64,000 bases of DNA, from contig VZTG01010322.1 of the NCBI GenBank assembly GCA_013397845.1, forward strand, positions 717,051 to 781,050, read 5' to 3'. Source of the DNA: Melanocharis versteri (taxonomy: Eukaryota > Chordata > Aves > Passeriformes > Melanocharitidae). Below, piece by piece: positions 38,641 through 51,707 of this stretch; positions within the stretch are counted from its first letter, which is position 1; the number at the start of each line of letters is the position of its first letter. The translations under genes were made by a program, and so were the position numbers. The notes beneath the pieces were generated by a model, which did no database searches, had not been told where the DNA came from, and was given only the letters and a program-made list of their open reading frames with translations.

Positions 38641-39777
38641 ACAGGTTCTGCTGGAGGGTTTTAGGCTTGATGCTTTGACTTGAGCTTTGCAGGATAGAGG
38701 CAAGGTCACATAAAATGTACCTTCAGGACACTGAGAAAGGTCCCTTTCTGGAAGTCTTTTTGCTTTCTTTTTCATCCCTGTTCAGATGATTAGGCACTTG
38801 AAAAACAACTTGGAAGAAATATTTAATCATAATTTGCTGGTGGGCTCAAGGAATTAATATCTGGCATGAATGGTTATTACTACTGTGGAATTTCTGAAGT
38901 CAGAGGCTGAGCATTTTTTTTTCAGTTGGGTAACGTAGACACTCTGGTGCAGTAATCAAGAAACAAACTTTCCTATTATCAGAACACTTAGGGGATATTA
39001 ATCTGTTTCTTTATGATGTTCATTAGTCAATGGAAGTCTTAGCTAACTTAATTTTTCATTTTTGTTCACATGAGTGTGTATATACCTATCTTTTCCATCT
39101 TCTATAAAATCTCTCCACACTAGAAATAAAACTCTTCCAGTAATGGTTATCGTAACACGAGTTAACAAATTCCTCCCCTGTAGGCACACCCTAGAGTATC
39201 AGAACTTCAGATGAGATTTTGTGGCTCAAAATGGCCAGCAGTGTGATGTTCCATTATGGCCAGACCAGAAAGTTATGGTTCTCTTTAAGACCTTTGTTAC
39301 TGGGGGCAGTGAGTGAATTCGTTCAAAATTAGTCTTTCTTGCAGTATTTTCCCCACAATGGTTCAGCCCTTTGGACTGAACATTGAAAATATAACAATTG
39401 CCATCACTTCTACAAAATATCCCATAAATACGCATCAACAACTCTATTTCTGTGGCCTGGGTCTAGGGACTTACTCCACATGTGTGTGTATTGAAAATAA
39501 ATAAACTAAAATAAAAAGGGGGTTTTTTTTTATTTTTTTGCAATGCCTTGGTTGAAATAGGCAACAGATTGGAAACTTCCCAGATAGTCATCAATCAGTG
39601 ATCTACTAAAACTGATTTAAGGGTATAGAGGCTATGAGAATGTTGTTAATATATCGTGTTACAATGACATGAAGATGACCCGCCCACCTTCTCAAGCATT
39701 TCTTGCAGGCGAGTCCTAGACAAATCATCTCTCATTTTTCATTGAGTAGGTCTGTGAGATCATGGTAGTGTATCGAT
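38641..39777. other. Single-copy DNA, no gene seen
   Basis: Possibly the fading upstream part of the inverted CR1 for the first ~120 bases, then unrecognised AT-rich DNA including a T-rich run near 39523-39538. Confidence 0.5.
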
Positions 39778-40060
39778 CATAGAGTCATAGAATCATAGAA
39801 TGGTTTGGGTTGGAAGGGACCATAAAGATCACCTGGTTCCAACATCCCTGCCGTGGCCAGGGACACCCTCAACTAGACCTATCCAAGATGACCTTGAACA
39901 CTTTCAGGGATGGGGCATCCACAACTTCCCTGGGTAACCTGCTCCAGTGCCTCAGCACCCCAACAGTAAAGAATTTCTTTCCTAATATCTGATATAAACC
40001 TACTCTTCTTCAATTTGAAGCCATTCTCCCTTGTCCAGTCACTTGATCCGAAGCTCATGT
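39778..40060 (-). mobile_element. CR1 LINE, 3' end
   Basis: Starts with the classic reverse-complement tail (agtcatagaatcatagaatg) and ggtttgggttggaagggacc. It then runs through tgccgtggccagggacac, ggatggggcatccacaactt, ccctgggtaacctgctccag, gtaaagaatttctttcctaa and ccattctcccttgtccagtc. This is the 3' UTR and the last part of ORF2 of a relatively well-preserved avian CR1 subfamily. It is strongly 5'-truncated. The tail repeats the ATCATAGA unit, the region used to prime reverse transcription. Confidence 0.96.
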
Positions 40061-43000
40061 CGAGCATTAACTTTTTTACCCTCTACACTTCACACTCATT
40101 AATGGGGAAGAGGGGGAAAAAAACCTACACAGAAAACCCCCCAACAACAAAATAAAACAACTGAAATAATCTTTCTATCAAGGCCACTTAATAAGGCTCC
40201 TTAGGCTGTTACTTCAACAGTGTAAGGATTACCTGTTCATTCTATAGTCTTTCAGTTGTAGGATCAGGCCTGAGACTTGCCTGAGCACCTGTAGCGTGAA
40301 CTTCAGACCACAGAAATTTTCTATTCCAAAACAGAAAATTTTACTTCTTTCTAATGAGAAAACACACACCATTTTTCTCTTTCACTTTCAAACAAAGCAC
40401 TTCTATTCCTAAGAGTTGCTTTGATTCATACTTTCAGAGTGCCTAGTTAAGTGGAACTTTTTAGGGATGCAAACTTTTTTTAAGGTGTATACTACTGTTC
40501 ACTTGCAAGTTGCAAAGATAACGTAATATCCAGAAGTATTAGATTTTCTAATATACAAGCTCAAAAAAAATGGAGCATGTCAATTAAGTCTTTGATGTTG
40601 GTGCTACAAAGCTGGTTCTTGGTATAACAAAATAAATGTAACTTAGTCATGCTTTTAATCCAGGCACTCTTCATCCTGTTGAGTGAGAGAGACTTTAGCA
40701 GAAAGAGACCTGATATGTTCAGTGTTCAGCTGGGTCATTTAATGCATGTTCTCAAAATTTGTCAATTCTGATTTATTTGCATCAAAAGCCCCATATAAAA
40801 ATGATCTAGATGGTGGGTAGAAGGATAAATCAGACAGGTTTTTCTGCATTAATCCCTTTTACCTTATGCATAATAACCCAAATTATAAAAGTTTCTGTCC
40901 TAAATAGAGTCACCATTTTGAAACTAACTGGATTAGGAAGAGGCTGCAAGCAGTCATATGCTTTATGCCACTCTTGACAGTGGATGCAAAGTATGTAGAT
41001 CTGTAGAAGTCAAAAACATACATTCTTCATCCCCCAATTCTTCTTTTCCCCTCTCTTTGCCCCTTTCTTCCACAAAACACGATCTCTACCCATACTGTTT
41101 CTGTGTCTTAAGAAAGGAACCCAATTTACACAGATACCAGTCATTTTTCAGGCCATATCGTCTTATAAGCACTAACTCAGAGAAAATCAAAATTACAGAA
41201 GGTGACTTTCACAGGAAGATGGGCAAAAGATGCTCTCCTCATCTTTGACCACAGAGCTTGCACTCTGAGCTCATACAAGGCAACACTGGGGGGCAACTTG
41301 TCCCCCATCCTCAGACCCAGGCCCACGTGAACAGTGATTTAGGAGGAAACATAATTAAAGTCATCTCAATGGTACATTGGAAGTTATAATATCGACCACT
41401 CTGTATATTTAACTTTAGTCTGGCACTTTACAAACAAAGATGATTCTGCTGGTGAGGTTTCTGACAGTTCTAGGATAGAGAGAAACCTCTTGGTGACCAA
41501 TAAATCTGAAAGTTTTTATGTACAATTATGCATCTGTCATTGCAAACCAAGTGATGTTCTTTTCAATTTCTCTTATGTGTTCCCATAAATAGCATTGGTG
41601 TTCACGTTTTTAAAAATGGACAAATTCTTGTTTGATATACTGTATTTTCTGGACTGCGTGGGAATGAGTGAAAATTGGTAAGCCTTGATATTCAGGTGAA
41701 TGACACTGTTTTCCCTTTTATAGAATTACAGCTTACTGAATCTTTTCTTTCCGTAAGAGAAACTGAAAATAGGTCATCCAAATTCTCCATTACTACACTG
41801 TACGTGCCCATCGGATATTGGAAAAATTGAGACATGTCAGTTAAACACAGCAGACGAAATAATACTCACATCAATCAGTGACTGGAAACAGTGTCCAAAA
41901 TGTTATTTATTGCAAGTTTTCATCAAATATGCATTATTCTAATGATCGACACATTACAAAGACAGACACTTTGGAGAAAAATTATATGGAAGTAGACTAA
42001 AAAAGATTGCAGTCGACTTGGTGGGGAAATGTAGCTTAATTTAAAAATCATATAATTGTTATGGAAAGAGCTATATGAATCAAACTTGTCAATGTTGACA
42101 AGGTTTTTATCAGGATTTCTAGTTCTCTATAGTCTCCCAAAAATCACCTAATGAGTATATATAATAAAGTCAATTTCTAAGCTGTTGCACTAAGAATAAT
42201 GATATAAGTTTTCATTTCTCTTGTATTATTAGAAAAGTTTTATCTGATTTATGTGGATGACTTTGGTATGAAAAGGGAACAATGCATAAATAGGAAAAAA
42301 AAAGCCCACTCTGCCTATAAACTTACATACAGTACATTGCCCTAGGCACAGTTCAATGTATTAACTGAGTGGAAGAGTCTCTGATTTTGGGGAATTTTTT
42401 TTCCCTGGTTTTGGCATGAAGCTTTAATGGAAAATAGCCACACGTACTAGGGCTCAGGTCTCAGCACCCCTTTCCATCCCCATCTCCCCACCTCACACAG
42501 ATGCACACAATACCCATTGATTCCATTTTTGTCCCCATTTTACTATAAATTCTGTGTGTAATTTAGTAATTGTGCTTGTAGTTTGCCCTCATGTTAATTT
42601 TTTCATAGATTGAGCTGTATGTAAACAGCTGTTCTTGTAAAATTGTCACAAACTGATGAGGTTTTGGAAGGAGGAGGCTGTATTTTAGCATCTCTGCTGG
42701 CCAGTTAAGGGCCAGTGCCTGTAAGTTTTGAAAAGGTAGAGAGTAGAATAAGGAAAATTCAAGTCCTGCCTAAAGGCTTAGTTAACTGAAGAGAAAGGAA
42801 GCCTGAAGACTTTATTATTAGTAGCAGCAGCTTCTAGTAACAGGGTGCCTTAATTTTACAGAGCAACCGGACAATGAAAGGTACTCCCTTCTTTGTTTTT
42901 TAACTAAGAATTTGATTTCAAAGACTTAGAGACTCTGTTGTAGACAGCATTTTCCAGTAACACTCACAAAACAAAGTAGCACTAACGGGGAGAAGATGGA

Positions 43001-46000
43001 GAAGGAACAAGATAAATTTGTGGGAAATAGAGCTTGCATCTGACAGTGTGACAGTGTGACAACCAACACTTCTTGGAGTTTAACTTTTAAATGGAGGTCT
43101 TGTGTGCCAGTTCCCTAAAATTAAAAATGGATCCAGAGGAAATTACTTCCCAGAGAACAAGCCAGCCACTTTTGGACAGACTGGACACAAGCCATCCGCA
43201 CAGCTGCCTGTGGCTCCAGCCAATTGCTGGTCTGCATGCTGCTGGGGGAGTCCTGTATCTTCCACAGAGCAAAGAGCATATGGGCCTTTCCACAGCTGAC
43301 TCAGACAGAGGAGGAGGAAAAAGTGGCAGCAAAACATTGGTGTTTGCTTTGCTTAATTATGGTGGTCATGAGAACTTTAAATGCTAAGTAAATGTGTATA
43401 AAAAAGGCAAGAGAGATTTTTACAGGAAGATTGATGTTCCTCCTTACCCTGTAGCATGGGAACATATTTTGCACAAGGCTGTCTGATTTTATCCAATGAA
43501 CATTTGAGAATGGCTCCTTTCTGGTCCTCTGAGTAAACTCTAAGCCACATAAGCTGCAGCAATCTGTGCAGGGCCAGCAGGAAAAGGTAGTGTTCATTTT
43601 TCTTCTGCTCTTACCTTCCCTGAAGCTGTTCGGAACTGGGAAAACAACCACAGTGATATTTTTATTGCTGGTCAAAAATAGTTTACTGGACAGAAAAGGA
43701 AGAAAAGCTTTACAAGCCTGGCATGGAGCCTAGGCAGTGCAGCTCTTTCTAGCACAGGTTATAAACAGAGCTGCTCACCATAGACCAGTCTAATACCGAG
43801 GTTTCTTTGGAAATACACAGACTCTCTACTGATCACTAAAACATAAGAAATAGCGTTGTAATGCCAAACAACAGAGGTGACTTGCATAATGCTGTCTAAA
43901 TATGAGAAAGGAAGTAACTGAATTTTCAGCTCTTTATATTATGACTAGATCACACAGAAACTTGAACATTCAGGCCAATCCTTTTCATTTTAAATGATGC
44001 CATGAAGACTCACTGTCTACTTACAGAGTATAGATACTGGGGGTGTTCTATTTGGTTATTTAGTTGGCTTTGTCATAATTTGTTGTTGTTGTTGTTTCTA
44101 AACCTGTTCCTAATCTTTCTTGTTTTATGAATTGCATCTGTATGGAAAGAATGCAAATACTGAAGGAAATTTTTCCCTTTTTTATCAACAAACAGCAAAC
44201 TGTTCCTGTAAAGCCCAAATGTTAAGCAAACAGGAAACCTGCCCCATATTTCTAGACACGGATGCACAGAAGGGTTAATAAGTCAGTAGAAATACAATTA
44301 CTAAATGTTGGATCCACAAATACGATCACAACATTTCAGTCTTGTTATGCATGTTTTTATAATATAAGACTTTTGCATTAGAGAATGGCATCCACCTATT
44401 TTTTAGAAGGCCTCATTTCTCCCTCCAAAGCAGAGAATCATAAAGTAGTTCTTCATAATAGTCTGGAGTTAGATTATGGTCTTTTTATATAAGTAAGCTT
44501 TTCATCTTTAAAATAGAATTAGACTATGACTACGTAGAGGATTTTGCTCAATGCAAAGGAATTATAGCAAGTATCGTATTTATATGACTAATGAGTTAGG
44601 CTTTGTTTGTAATCTAGAAATGAGGTTTGGTGTAAAGTCAGTTCTTGCTTTACACACTTTTCCCCTTATCTCTGTGCAGTAATCTCACACATCTGAAACA
44701 AGCCTTCTCTCTAGCCTCCTTGGTGTGGCTGCTTAAAAATAGAGAGCCACAGCAACAACCAGAATTTCCCACCAGTGAGAATCTTCCTGCTGGCCCCATA
44801 AGTATGTTACTAGCCATGTTTCTCCCTGGACAGAGTGCACAGCAGAACACTGTGTGGGAAATGGGTTTGAGGCAGTCTTGGCACGCACATGGGGGACAGG
44901 AGCTTGTGAGGCTGCTGTGCCCCATGCTTCCAGTCCAGCACATGGAGTCGCAGGAAGAAGTTTGAGCAAGGAGTTTGAGGAACAGTTGCAAGGTAGCAAA
45001 GGGCAGTGAAACCAAGAGCTTGAATTTGATACCTCCAAGAACTGTTAGAGCTGATGTCAAAGTCAGGCTGAAGCTTTGTCTTCAGTGACAGAAAAAGGAG
45101 GGGAAGGAATAGTGTGTACTTTTGCCAAGATAACAGGTTTGTATTAGCTATCTGGACATAAAATCTTATGCAAAAAAGATTTCCATAGTTTCTTAAAAAA
45201 TTCAAAGCAAAATTACACACCCTCTCCTCATAAATTCGTTTTGATTCGATTACAACACAAGAAAACAAACTGCCATTATATTTGTTTGTCTGAGGCTTTA
45301 ACTGCCAGATGTAGCTTATATACACCAACAACATGTACTGTTAGAAAAAAGAAAAAGTGGGATTTTTGTTGGGTTTTACTCCTGTTGAAGGAAGAACACA
45401 GTTTCATTACCCCTGAAAAAAAGTGCTATATCTCTTTTTGGCCTTCTGGTGTAATAAGATCAATTAAGTGGGCACCCTTATCCTCCTGCCTTAGTATGCT
45501 GTTTCCTGTTTTTCTCTCTACTATTTCTCCTACCTAGCTGGTAGAAAAATCTTCCTGAATTTCTTTAAACTAAATGAGTAAAGAAATGTTTCCTGCTGGC
45601 CTATTTTTCAGTCCTCTTCTTCCTCCAAAACATCTGTGAACAGTGACCTGTCCAGCAAAATGTCTGTCTTCTTTCAGGGGAAAAATGTGCGAGACGAAGT
45701 GTCGCCTAGTGTATTGGTAAAACAAATATAATATTCATGTACAAGTACTATAGCCGTAGACAGAAAACTCTATAAAATTGTATGTATACACTTCAGCCAT
45801 CCTCAGTACAGTGAAGGATGGTGTCTGTAGGACTTTTTCTTGAACTTCAACTATTCTCAGTTTTTACTTTCTCAAGCCATGGAATTTGCACCATTGGAAA
45901 TAACTTCTATCTTAATGGATCCTGCTCCTTTTCCTACTTAAATGTAGCCTTTTTTGACTGCATCTAATGTTATTAATTGATGGTCATTTCCCATCTTAAT

Positions 46001-46574
46001 CATTTATATTTGTTACATATTATTGCAATCCTGAAAAAACAGAGGTCAAGAAGCTCTGAGCGCGTTGCACCATCTCAGCTAATTTGAATTGTGCCCAAAT
46101 TCCATACCTTATCTTCTAAATACCAGTGGATGGCTTTAGAAGCAGAAGCTCTGATTTTCTGGAGTAACTGGCACAGGATGGGCTAGGTCTAGGAAGTCTA
46201 AAACCTTTGATAAAGTCATGCTGTAAGCTTCAGTGAAGTGTCCTAAATCCAAACCCACATTAGGAAATTTGGGTCAGGACTACTCTAAGCATAGTATATT
46301 AATGTTGAGAAAGATATATCAAAATCCTCTGTATTATATTGGCTGATTTCTACAAAGACTTTGAATTCAAAATGCTATTATAGGAGTGTGTGCCACTTTT
46401 GTCCTTAATTAACCCATTAAGCCTTGTCCTGCCATCAGTGGATTATATAAATATAACCAGAGAAATTTACCCTGCAGACAAGAGCAAGGCTTGCTACTCT
46501 AACTACATTCACATTCCGGTCTGATATTCCCAGGGCCATTGTTCTCCTTTGGAAGATGATGAGCATTTCCTAAG
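40061..46574. other. Single-copy DNA, no gene seen
   Basis: No coding sequence recognised. The longest frame (44810-45334, minus, 174 codons) has no domain and overlaps other open frames. Small structures: an 8-bp inverted repeat at 42085-42102, two 8-bp direct copies near 43043-43060, and a short TTG microsatellite near 44082-44096. The block 41.86-42.26 kb looks like conserved non-coding DNA, inferred only from its repeat-free, TAAT-rich appearance. Confidence 0.5.
42085..42102. repeat. Short perfect inverted repeat (8-bp arms)
   Basis: CTTGTCAA and TTGACAAG flank a two-base spacer. It is too small for a precursor RNA; it could be a dimeric factor site or chance. Confidence 0.8.
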
Positions 46575-46670
46575 TTTATGACTTTGGGCTGGATTCTACA
46601 GCAGAGAAAACTGTCGTAAAGTCTGCTGACTCCAGTTGAGATACAGACCTGATTTATAGGCAGCCCTGAT
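46575..46670. mobile_element. Possible ancient amniote repeat
   Basis: 'gggctggattctacagcaga', later 'gactccagttgagatacaga' and 'cctgatttata' loosely follow a palindromic ancient amniote repeat with GGGCCAGATTCTG, AGTAACTCCATTGA and CCTGATTTACACC. The match is weak, and the call would need profile comparison. Confidence 0.3.
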
Positions 46671-48889
46671 CTATAGCTATTGGCCTTTTTGACTGGGAAA
46701 TTTGGTCTCAAGGGTATGAGTTGAAAAATAGTATTAACAAGACCTGAAATGAAACTCCATCTTCCCAATCTCTTACAGAGAGCAGCATAATTCTAATTAA
46801 ATGTCTCTGAAGAACTAAAAAAAACTGGTTAAGGTTGCAAATGTCTTTTAATTGTGCTTTCAGTTCCTCTGGGAGAATTCCAGCTGAACAAGAGCCTTGT
46901 GAGAAAGCTCAAGCAACTGATCACTTTAACCACATTGCAACTAAATTAAGCATCTGAAGATCTCATTTTGTCACGTTGCTCCCCCTGCAAATGCTTGTGT
47001 TTAAGATGTCAAACCTGCGCCTTGACTATAAAGGGAGAGAGGGTTCTGAGATAAACAAGCGTTTTGGGAAAGAAAAACAAAAGAGTCATTTATCTCTCAG
47101 ATTGGGACAATTTGCCATGCTCCTGCTGCTATGAGAAATATTCTTCACACCAGGTCTTCTCAGGAGATTATCCACAGGGAGAGGAAAGCATTTCCCACAG
47201 TGTCAGAAAGTAAAAACATCCAACAAGTATCAAAACAACCCTCTCTGAGGCCTGTTGGGATGAATTTTTTGGGAATCCTATGATGGTGAGAATGAGGTTG
47301 GAGGGCAGGAGAAGGAGATTTAGAAGAGAAATTACTTTTTTTAATAGAAAACCTCCTTTCTTGGAAGCATATATATATCTCGGATGCAATATGCCACTCT
47401 TGCTAATGCTTACCTTGTCACTGACAAATGAAGCCTGCTGCTTGCAACCAGGAATTTTCAAATATAAACACTATGGGCAAGCTGCTGAACAGCACTGTGT
47501 GAACAACCTGCTGCCAGGGCTGCTGCTGCTGGAACTGGTGCTTGGAGACCTCTTAAATGCGTGCCACTGTCTTTCCATGCTTCCCTGTGTGCCCATTCTT
47601 TTTTGTGATGACCAGCTAACTTGAGTATTGCAAATTTACTTGGGGGTGTATAACCTGTCATAGCTTTAAGATTTCATGTTGCCTTGGAAATGTTTAATTT
47701 CTAAAAATCATTATAGGCATATTTCAGCTGGCAAAGTCTATCCAGCAACTTAGGAGATATTTGACCCACCTCACCAGTCTCCTACTTGTGCTGCTCTTGT
47801 AAAGAGGCTGCTGGTAGGTTTATATTTGCTATTTAAGTACCCACAATTGTACTGAAATTTTTTATGGTCATGCAAATGAATGAAGATTGAAATACATTTT
47901 CTTGATTACCCCCTCTGTGATCTCACAAGAGCTAAGATATCTTGCTTACTTGCCATAATCTTAAAGCTCATGAAAAAAAGCTCACAGTCTGCATAAATTA
48001 GATGTACTAAATAAAAAGGGCTAATAAGGCCTGAGGGCTTCCTGCTCAGCATGGAGTTCAGCCATCTGAGCTTTCCAACACTGAGCTTAAGATACAAGCT
48101 CCGTATCCTGTACTGCAGTGTGATCGCTCGAGTATCTCTCACCTTCTCTCTCCTGAAGACTGTTTCTTGTTGCAAACGTGCTCTGATAGCTGGGAGCATT
48201 TAACCTTTATTTACTCGGTAACAGGCCTCAGGACTTTGATTTTCACGTATGAATCATTACCAGATGACCACTGCTCTGCTGCCCGCTAAGATTCCTTAAA
48301 GCAGGCCTCCAGTTGTAGTTGGTGCCAGCTGAATTAACTCCAGCACGAAGTTTACTTGAGTCTCACTCACTGAGGGGCTGGCCTCACTTGCTCTCTGCCA
48401 GAGGAGGCCATGGCTATGACTACAAGGCCTTGATGAGAAGAGAGAAGAGCTGCAATTCTTTCTTACTTCCAAATTATTCTTACATGTTGTAAAAAAAGAC
48501 ATATGTCCAAAAGCATGGTTTTTATTCACAAAGGCTCTGCAGACCAGTTATCACCTGTACATTGAGGGGGGAAAAAAAGGGATTTCTGCAGAGTGCAGCC
48601 ATAACTGTTGTCTCTGTGTGGTTAGAGAACAGATTACTAATGGCAGGATGCATCAGTGATCTATCTTACATGTGTCTATGAACATGAGGGTCTTTTGTTT
48701 TGTATCATGCATTCAAGAAACAGAAGTGGGATCGTCCAAAAGGGACTTGATGCTGCTCCTTTCTCACCTTGAAATGGTTTGTTTTCCAAAGAATTTTACA
48801 ATCTGAGTGCTCCATTACAATTGCTTTTGCAGTACTGCACATTTCCACCCTGCTCTATATTTGAGAGCTTATTGCAATTACTACCATAC

Positions 48890-48967
48890 TCTATATATAT
48901 ACACATAGATATATATATATATAAAAACACATTAAAATTATATAGAGAGAGATAGATAATATATATT
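48890..48967. repeat. AT-rich microsatellite cluster
   Basis: (TA)n runs, interrupted by CACATAGA, AAAACACATT and GAGAGAGATAGATA, extend over about 78 bases. They produce spurious Tyr/Ile-rich open frames on the minus strand. Confidence 0.9.
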
Positions 48968-49458
48968 TGCATTTTCTTCTTGTAATAATGCTGTTTTGAT
49001 CCTGGGAGTCTTGCCTGAGCCCTGATGGAGCCAATGGACATTGTAATATGACTGTAAATATTCGTGCAGATGCTGGCTTGGTCTCAGGCAGCACAGAGAG
49101 GTGCCCACCACCTGCTTTCTGGAATGATGTTTGCTTGTGGATGCTGGCTCTTGTCTGGGAGACTCAGCTGTTCCATGGTCCCAGATACAAAGCTGATGCT
49201 TACACCGTTCTTCTCTTTAAAGAAATGATCATTAACAACACTTAAGATTCATAGTGCTCTATTGTAAATGTTGATAGGTCTAGAGGCAATTTTCACTTCC
49301 TATTAATGTCAGGCATAAACCTGATGAGTTTATTAACTGGATTTATGCAGTTTGTTGGTGATGACAAGAAAAAATATTAAAGCTTTAGTCAACACCTTTT
49401 TTCATGGGTACAGAACAGGCTGAGCTTTTGATTTGTTTATTTGAACTTCAAGTCACTG

Positions 49459-49489
49459 CATATATATATATACATGCTCATATATATAA
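49459..49489. repeat. (TA)n microsatellite
   Basis: Two short TA runs separated by CATGCTCA. Confidence 0.85.
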
Positions 49490-49849
49490 AGTTTTCCTCT
49501 GTGTGGATTATGTGCTCTTAATGAGTATTAGCAACATTAATCTCTGTATATTTTGATTGAATTTGACTGTGAAAGGCAAAGAGGGTCTTGTTTGAAGTTT
49601 TGACAGTAGATTTCTGATGCCTGTTAAAAGAATCAGGAGAAGCTTCCTATCCCAGTTCTAGTACCTCAAGTTATGCAAAAGCACTAAAACCTAAATGCCA
49701 TACTTAGGGCAGAAGGATCCCCAGCAATTCAGGCTAGTTATGGAGCTGCTTCGTACGTGGAGAGCCCACTTCTGCAGAGTGCCCTGGCAGCTAGGGGCAT
49801 GCTGGGCAGCCCCAGCCAGCACACAGCCTGCATGTCCTGCAAAAGGTTC

Positions 49850-50280
49850 TTTCTCCTTTACCAAGCACTGTGCCCAGTTTGGGGCACCTAGATGGACTTT
49901 TTTACCTTTAGAGTGAAAAACAGTGGAGAATTTAATTCCAATCTTCTGCTGCCAGAAGGGACATCACAGAGAATACCAAGCCATACTTCCCTCAGAGGGA
50001 CACAGCAAAAGGGCAAGAAGCAGTAGTTAAAAGCTAAGTATTCAAAGATCCAGCCGGATAAAACAGGGCAGGGGGAGGGAGGAAGTCCTGTTAAAGCCAG
50101 TCAAGCATTAGATCAGTGTCCAGAAAGTCATGGGATCTTCATCCTTGGAGATCTTCATAACTCAGCTGTCAAAGGCCATGGGAAACTTGATCTAGTTTTG
50201 AAATTCGCCCTACTTTGGGCAGAGGGCTGGACTAGATATTTCCAGGTGTCCCTTCCAACTTCAATTCTTCTCTTATTTTG
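49850..50280 (+). mobile_element. CR1 LINE, 3' end of a different subfamily
   Basis: The 3' part is clear: catccttggagatcttcata, tgatctagttttgaaattcg, gggcagagggctggactaga and ccaggtgtcccttccaactt, ending near the degraded 'attctGTGA'-type tail at about 50280. Earlier pieces (ctgtgcccagtttggggc near 49870; gggacacagcaaaagggc and aagatccagc near 50000) fit the ORF2 C-terminus and following region, but with deletions. The CATCCTTGGAGAT...TGATCTAG...GGTTGGACTAGATGATCTCC pattern belongs to another CR1 subfamily than the copies at 37.7 and 54.7 kb. It is dead and 5'-truncated; the start is approximate. Confidence 0.82.
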
Positions 50281-51463
50281 TGAGTGCCCAATGTTTAAGC
50301 AAGCTTTTGGCATTTTTAAGTCTCTCATTTCTGGACACACTGAGAATAATGTACATGGCTCTTGGGTAAGACCCCTGGATGATGTTGGGATTTAATCTCT
50401 CACTAGCAGCAGTGGTGTTGCACTATCAGCACTAAACTGGAGATCGTAAGAGCAATGTCAGCCTTGGGTAGTCAAGTATTCATAAAAAAAGGCTCTTGCT
50501 TTTTAGCTACAGGTTTTCTACTTCCTCCAATGCTGTGTTCTCCAAGCCTGCCTTTGAACTTGCAATCTCATACAGCAATTAACCAGACCTCTGAGTTGCC
50601 CTAGTTGTGGACGCCCAGTGTGGAGAGATAAAGGACAATAGCTTGAACTGAAATTATTAATGCTCTTTGCAGGGCAAGGAGAAAATGACCAGCAATTGAA
50701 AATAAAGGCCATTTTATGTGGGCTAATCAGAGGATTATATTGGGAGAACATGCACTTGGCATGAAAATAAAACAGCAGTTGAAGTATTTTGTCCCTGGAA
50801 AATTTCAAGCCTTCCAATTGAAACAATGCATTTTTTTCATATGTGATTTTCAGTACCATAAACATCTGGTAAATTGAGGCTTGCTCAGTAAGTCAGGATG
50901 GAAAGCGTACAGACTATCACTGGTGTATTTAAAAAAAAAAATTAAAAAAAATAATTTAAAAAATTACAATGTCATTTCATTTGAAGGAACCTACAATTCG
51001 TTTGAATTTGAGGTGAGGAAGAGAGAAGAAATGGTCAGTAAAATATTTCAAATCCATTTCAGAAAATGAAAGATTTTAGTGGGTTTTTTTAAATAAAAAA
51101 AATCACAAAAATTTTTCTGGCATTTATTGTCTTTCCCCAAACGTTTTTTAAAACATTTTCAAAAATAAATTTTTCAATCAGATACTTTCTGAAAACTCTC
51201 TTAAGAATACATATCTTATGTCATTTAATAAAGCACTAGTACAGCAATTTATTGAAATAAAATGTTTATTTACCTATAGCATCTGACAACAGAATTCACT
51301 TGGGTAAAATTTCAGTGTGATTTATCCCCTGAGCTTCACTAAATATTGCTGCAGCTGCATGTTTTAGGCAATTGAACAGCAAAGAAAAGAGAGACATTAA
51401 TTGTATCTTTTACCATGGCCAAGACATACATTTACTAGATTACAGCAATCAAATAGCATGTAT

Positions 51464-51492
51464 GTCCTTTTTTTTTTTTTAAAAAAAAGGAC
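51464..51492. repeat. T13/A8 inverted repeat with GTCC/GGAC ends
   Basis: A T13 run directly followed by an A8 run, bracketed by GTCC and GGAC, gives 12-bp perfectly complementary arms with a 5-base spacer. It could form a hairpin or simply reflect replication slippage. Confidence 0.85.
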
Positions 51493-51684
51493 CAAAAACC
51501 AAGCAAGTCTGTCTACCAAAAAACACTTGTGTAGGGGATTGTGCACCATATATTTCCCTTCTAAAAGACATTGTCATCCTTTATACCAGTTGTCATACTG
51601 TCAGTTTTAAGTTTGATTAATGTGGGGGAAAAATAGTGGGGAAAGTAAGTAGCAGAAAGAAATTCTGTACCCAGGTAAGGGCTT

Positions 51685-51707
51685 GGGGGTGGGGGGGGGG
51701 AGGGTTG
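51685..51707. repeat. G-rich run (G5-T-G10-A-G3)
   Basis: One of the few G-rich tracts in the window; it could form an intramolecular G-quadruplex. No promoter or gene is seen beside it. Confidence 0.8.

Larger units (their letters stand above)
46671..49849. other. Single-copy DNA, no gene seen
   Basis: Blocks 46.80-47.13 and 47.93-48.25 kb are repeat-free and regulatory-looking. Two AT microsatellites are listed separately. No coding frame is recognisable. Confidence 0.5.

Noticed and set aside
41405..41460. 'ggcactttacaaacaaagatg' as another ancient SINE tail
   Set aside because: Only one short word matches; the neighbouring expected words are absent.
44810..45334. 174-codon minus-strand frame
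   Set aside because: No domain; composition resembles translated non-coding DNA; overlapping frames in other phases.
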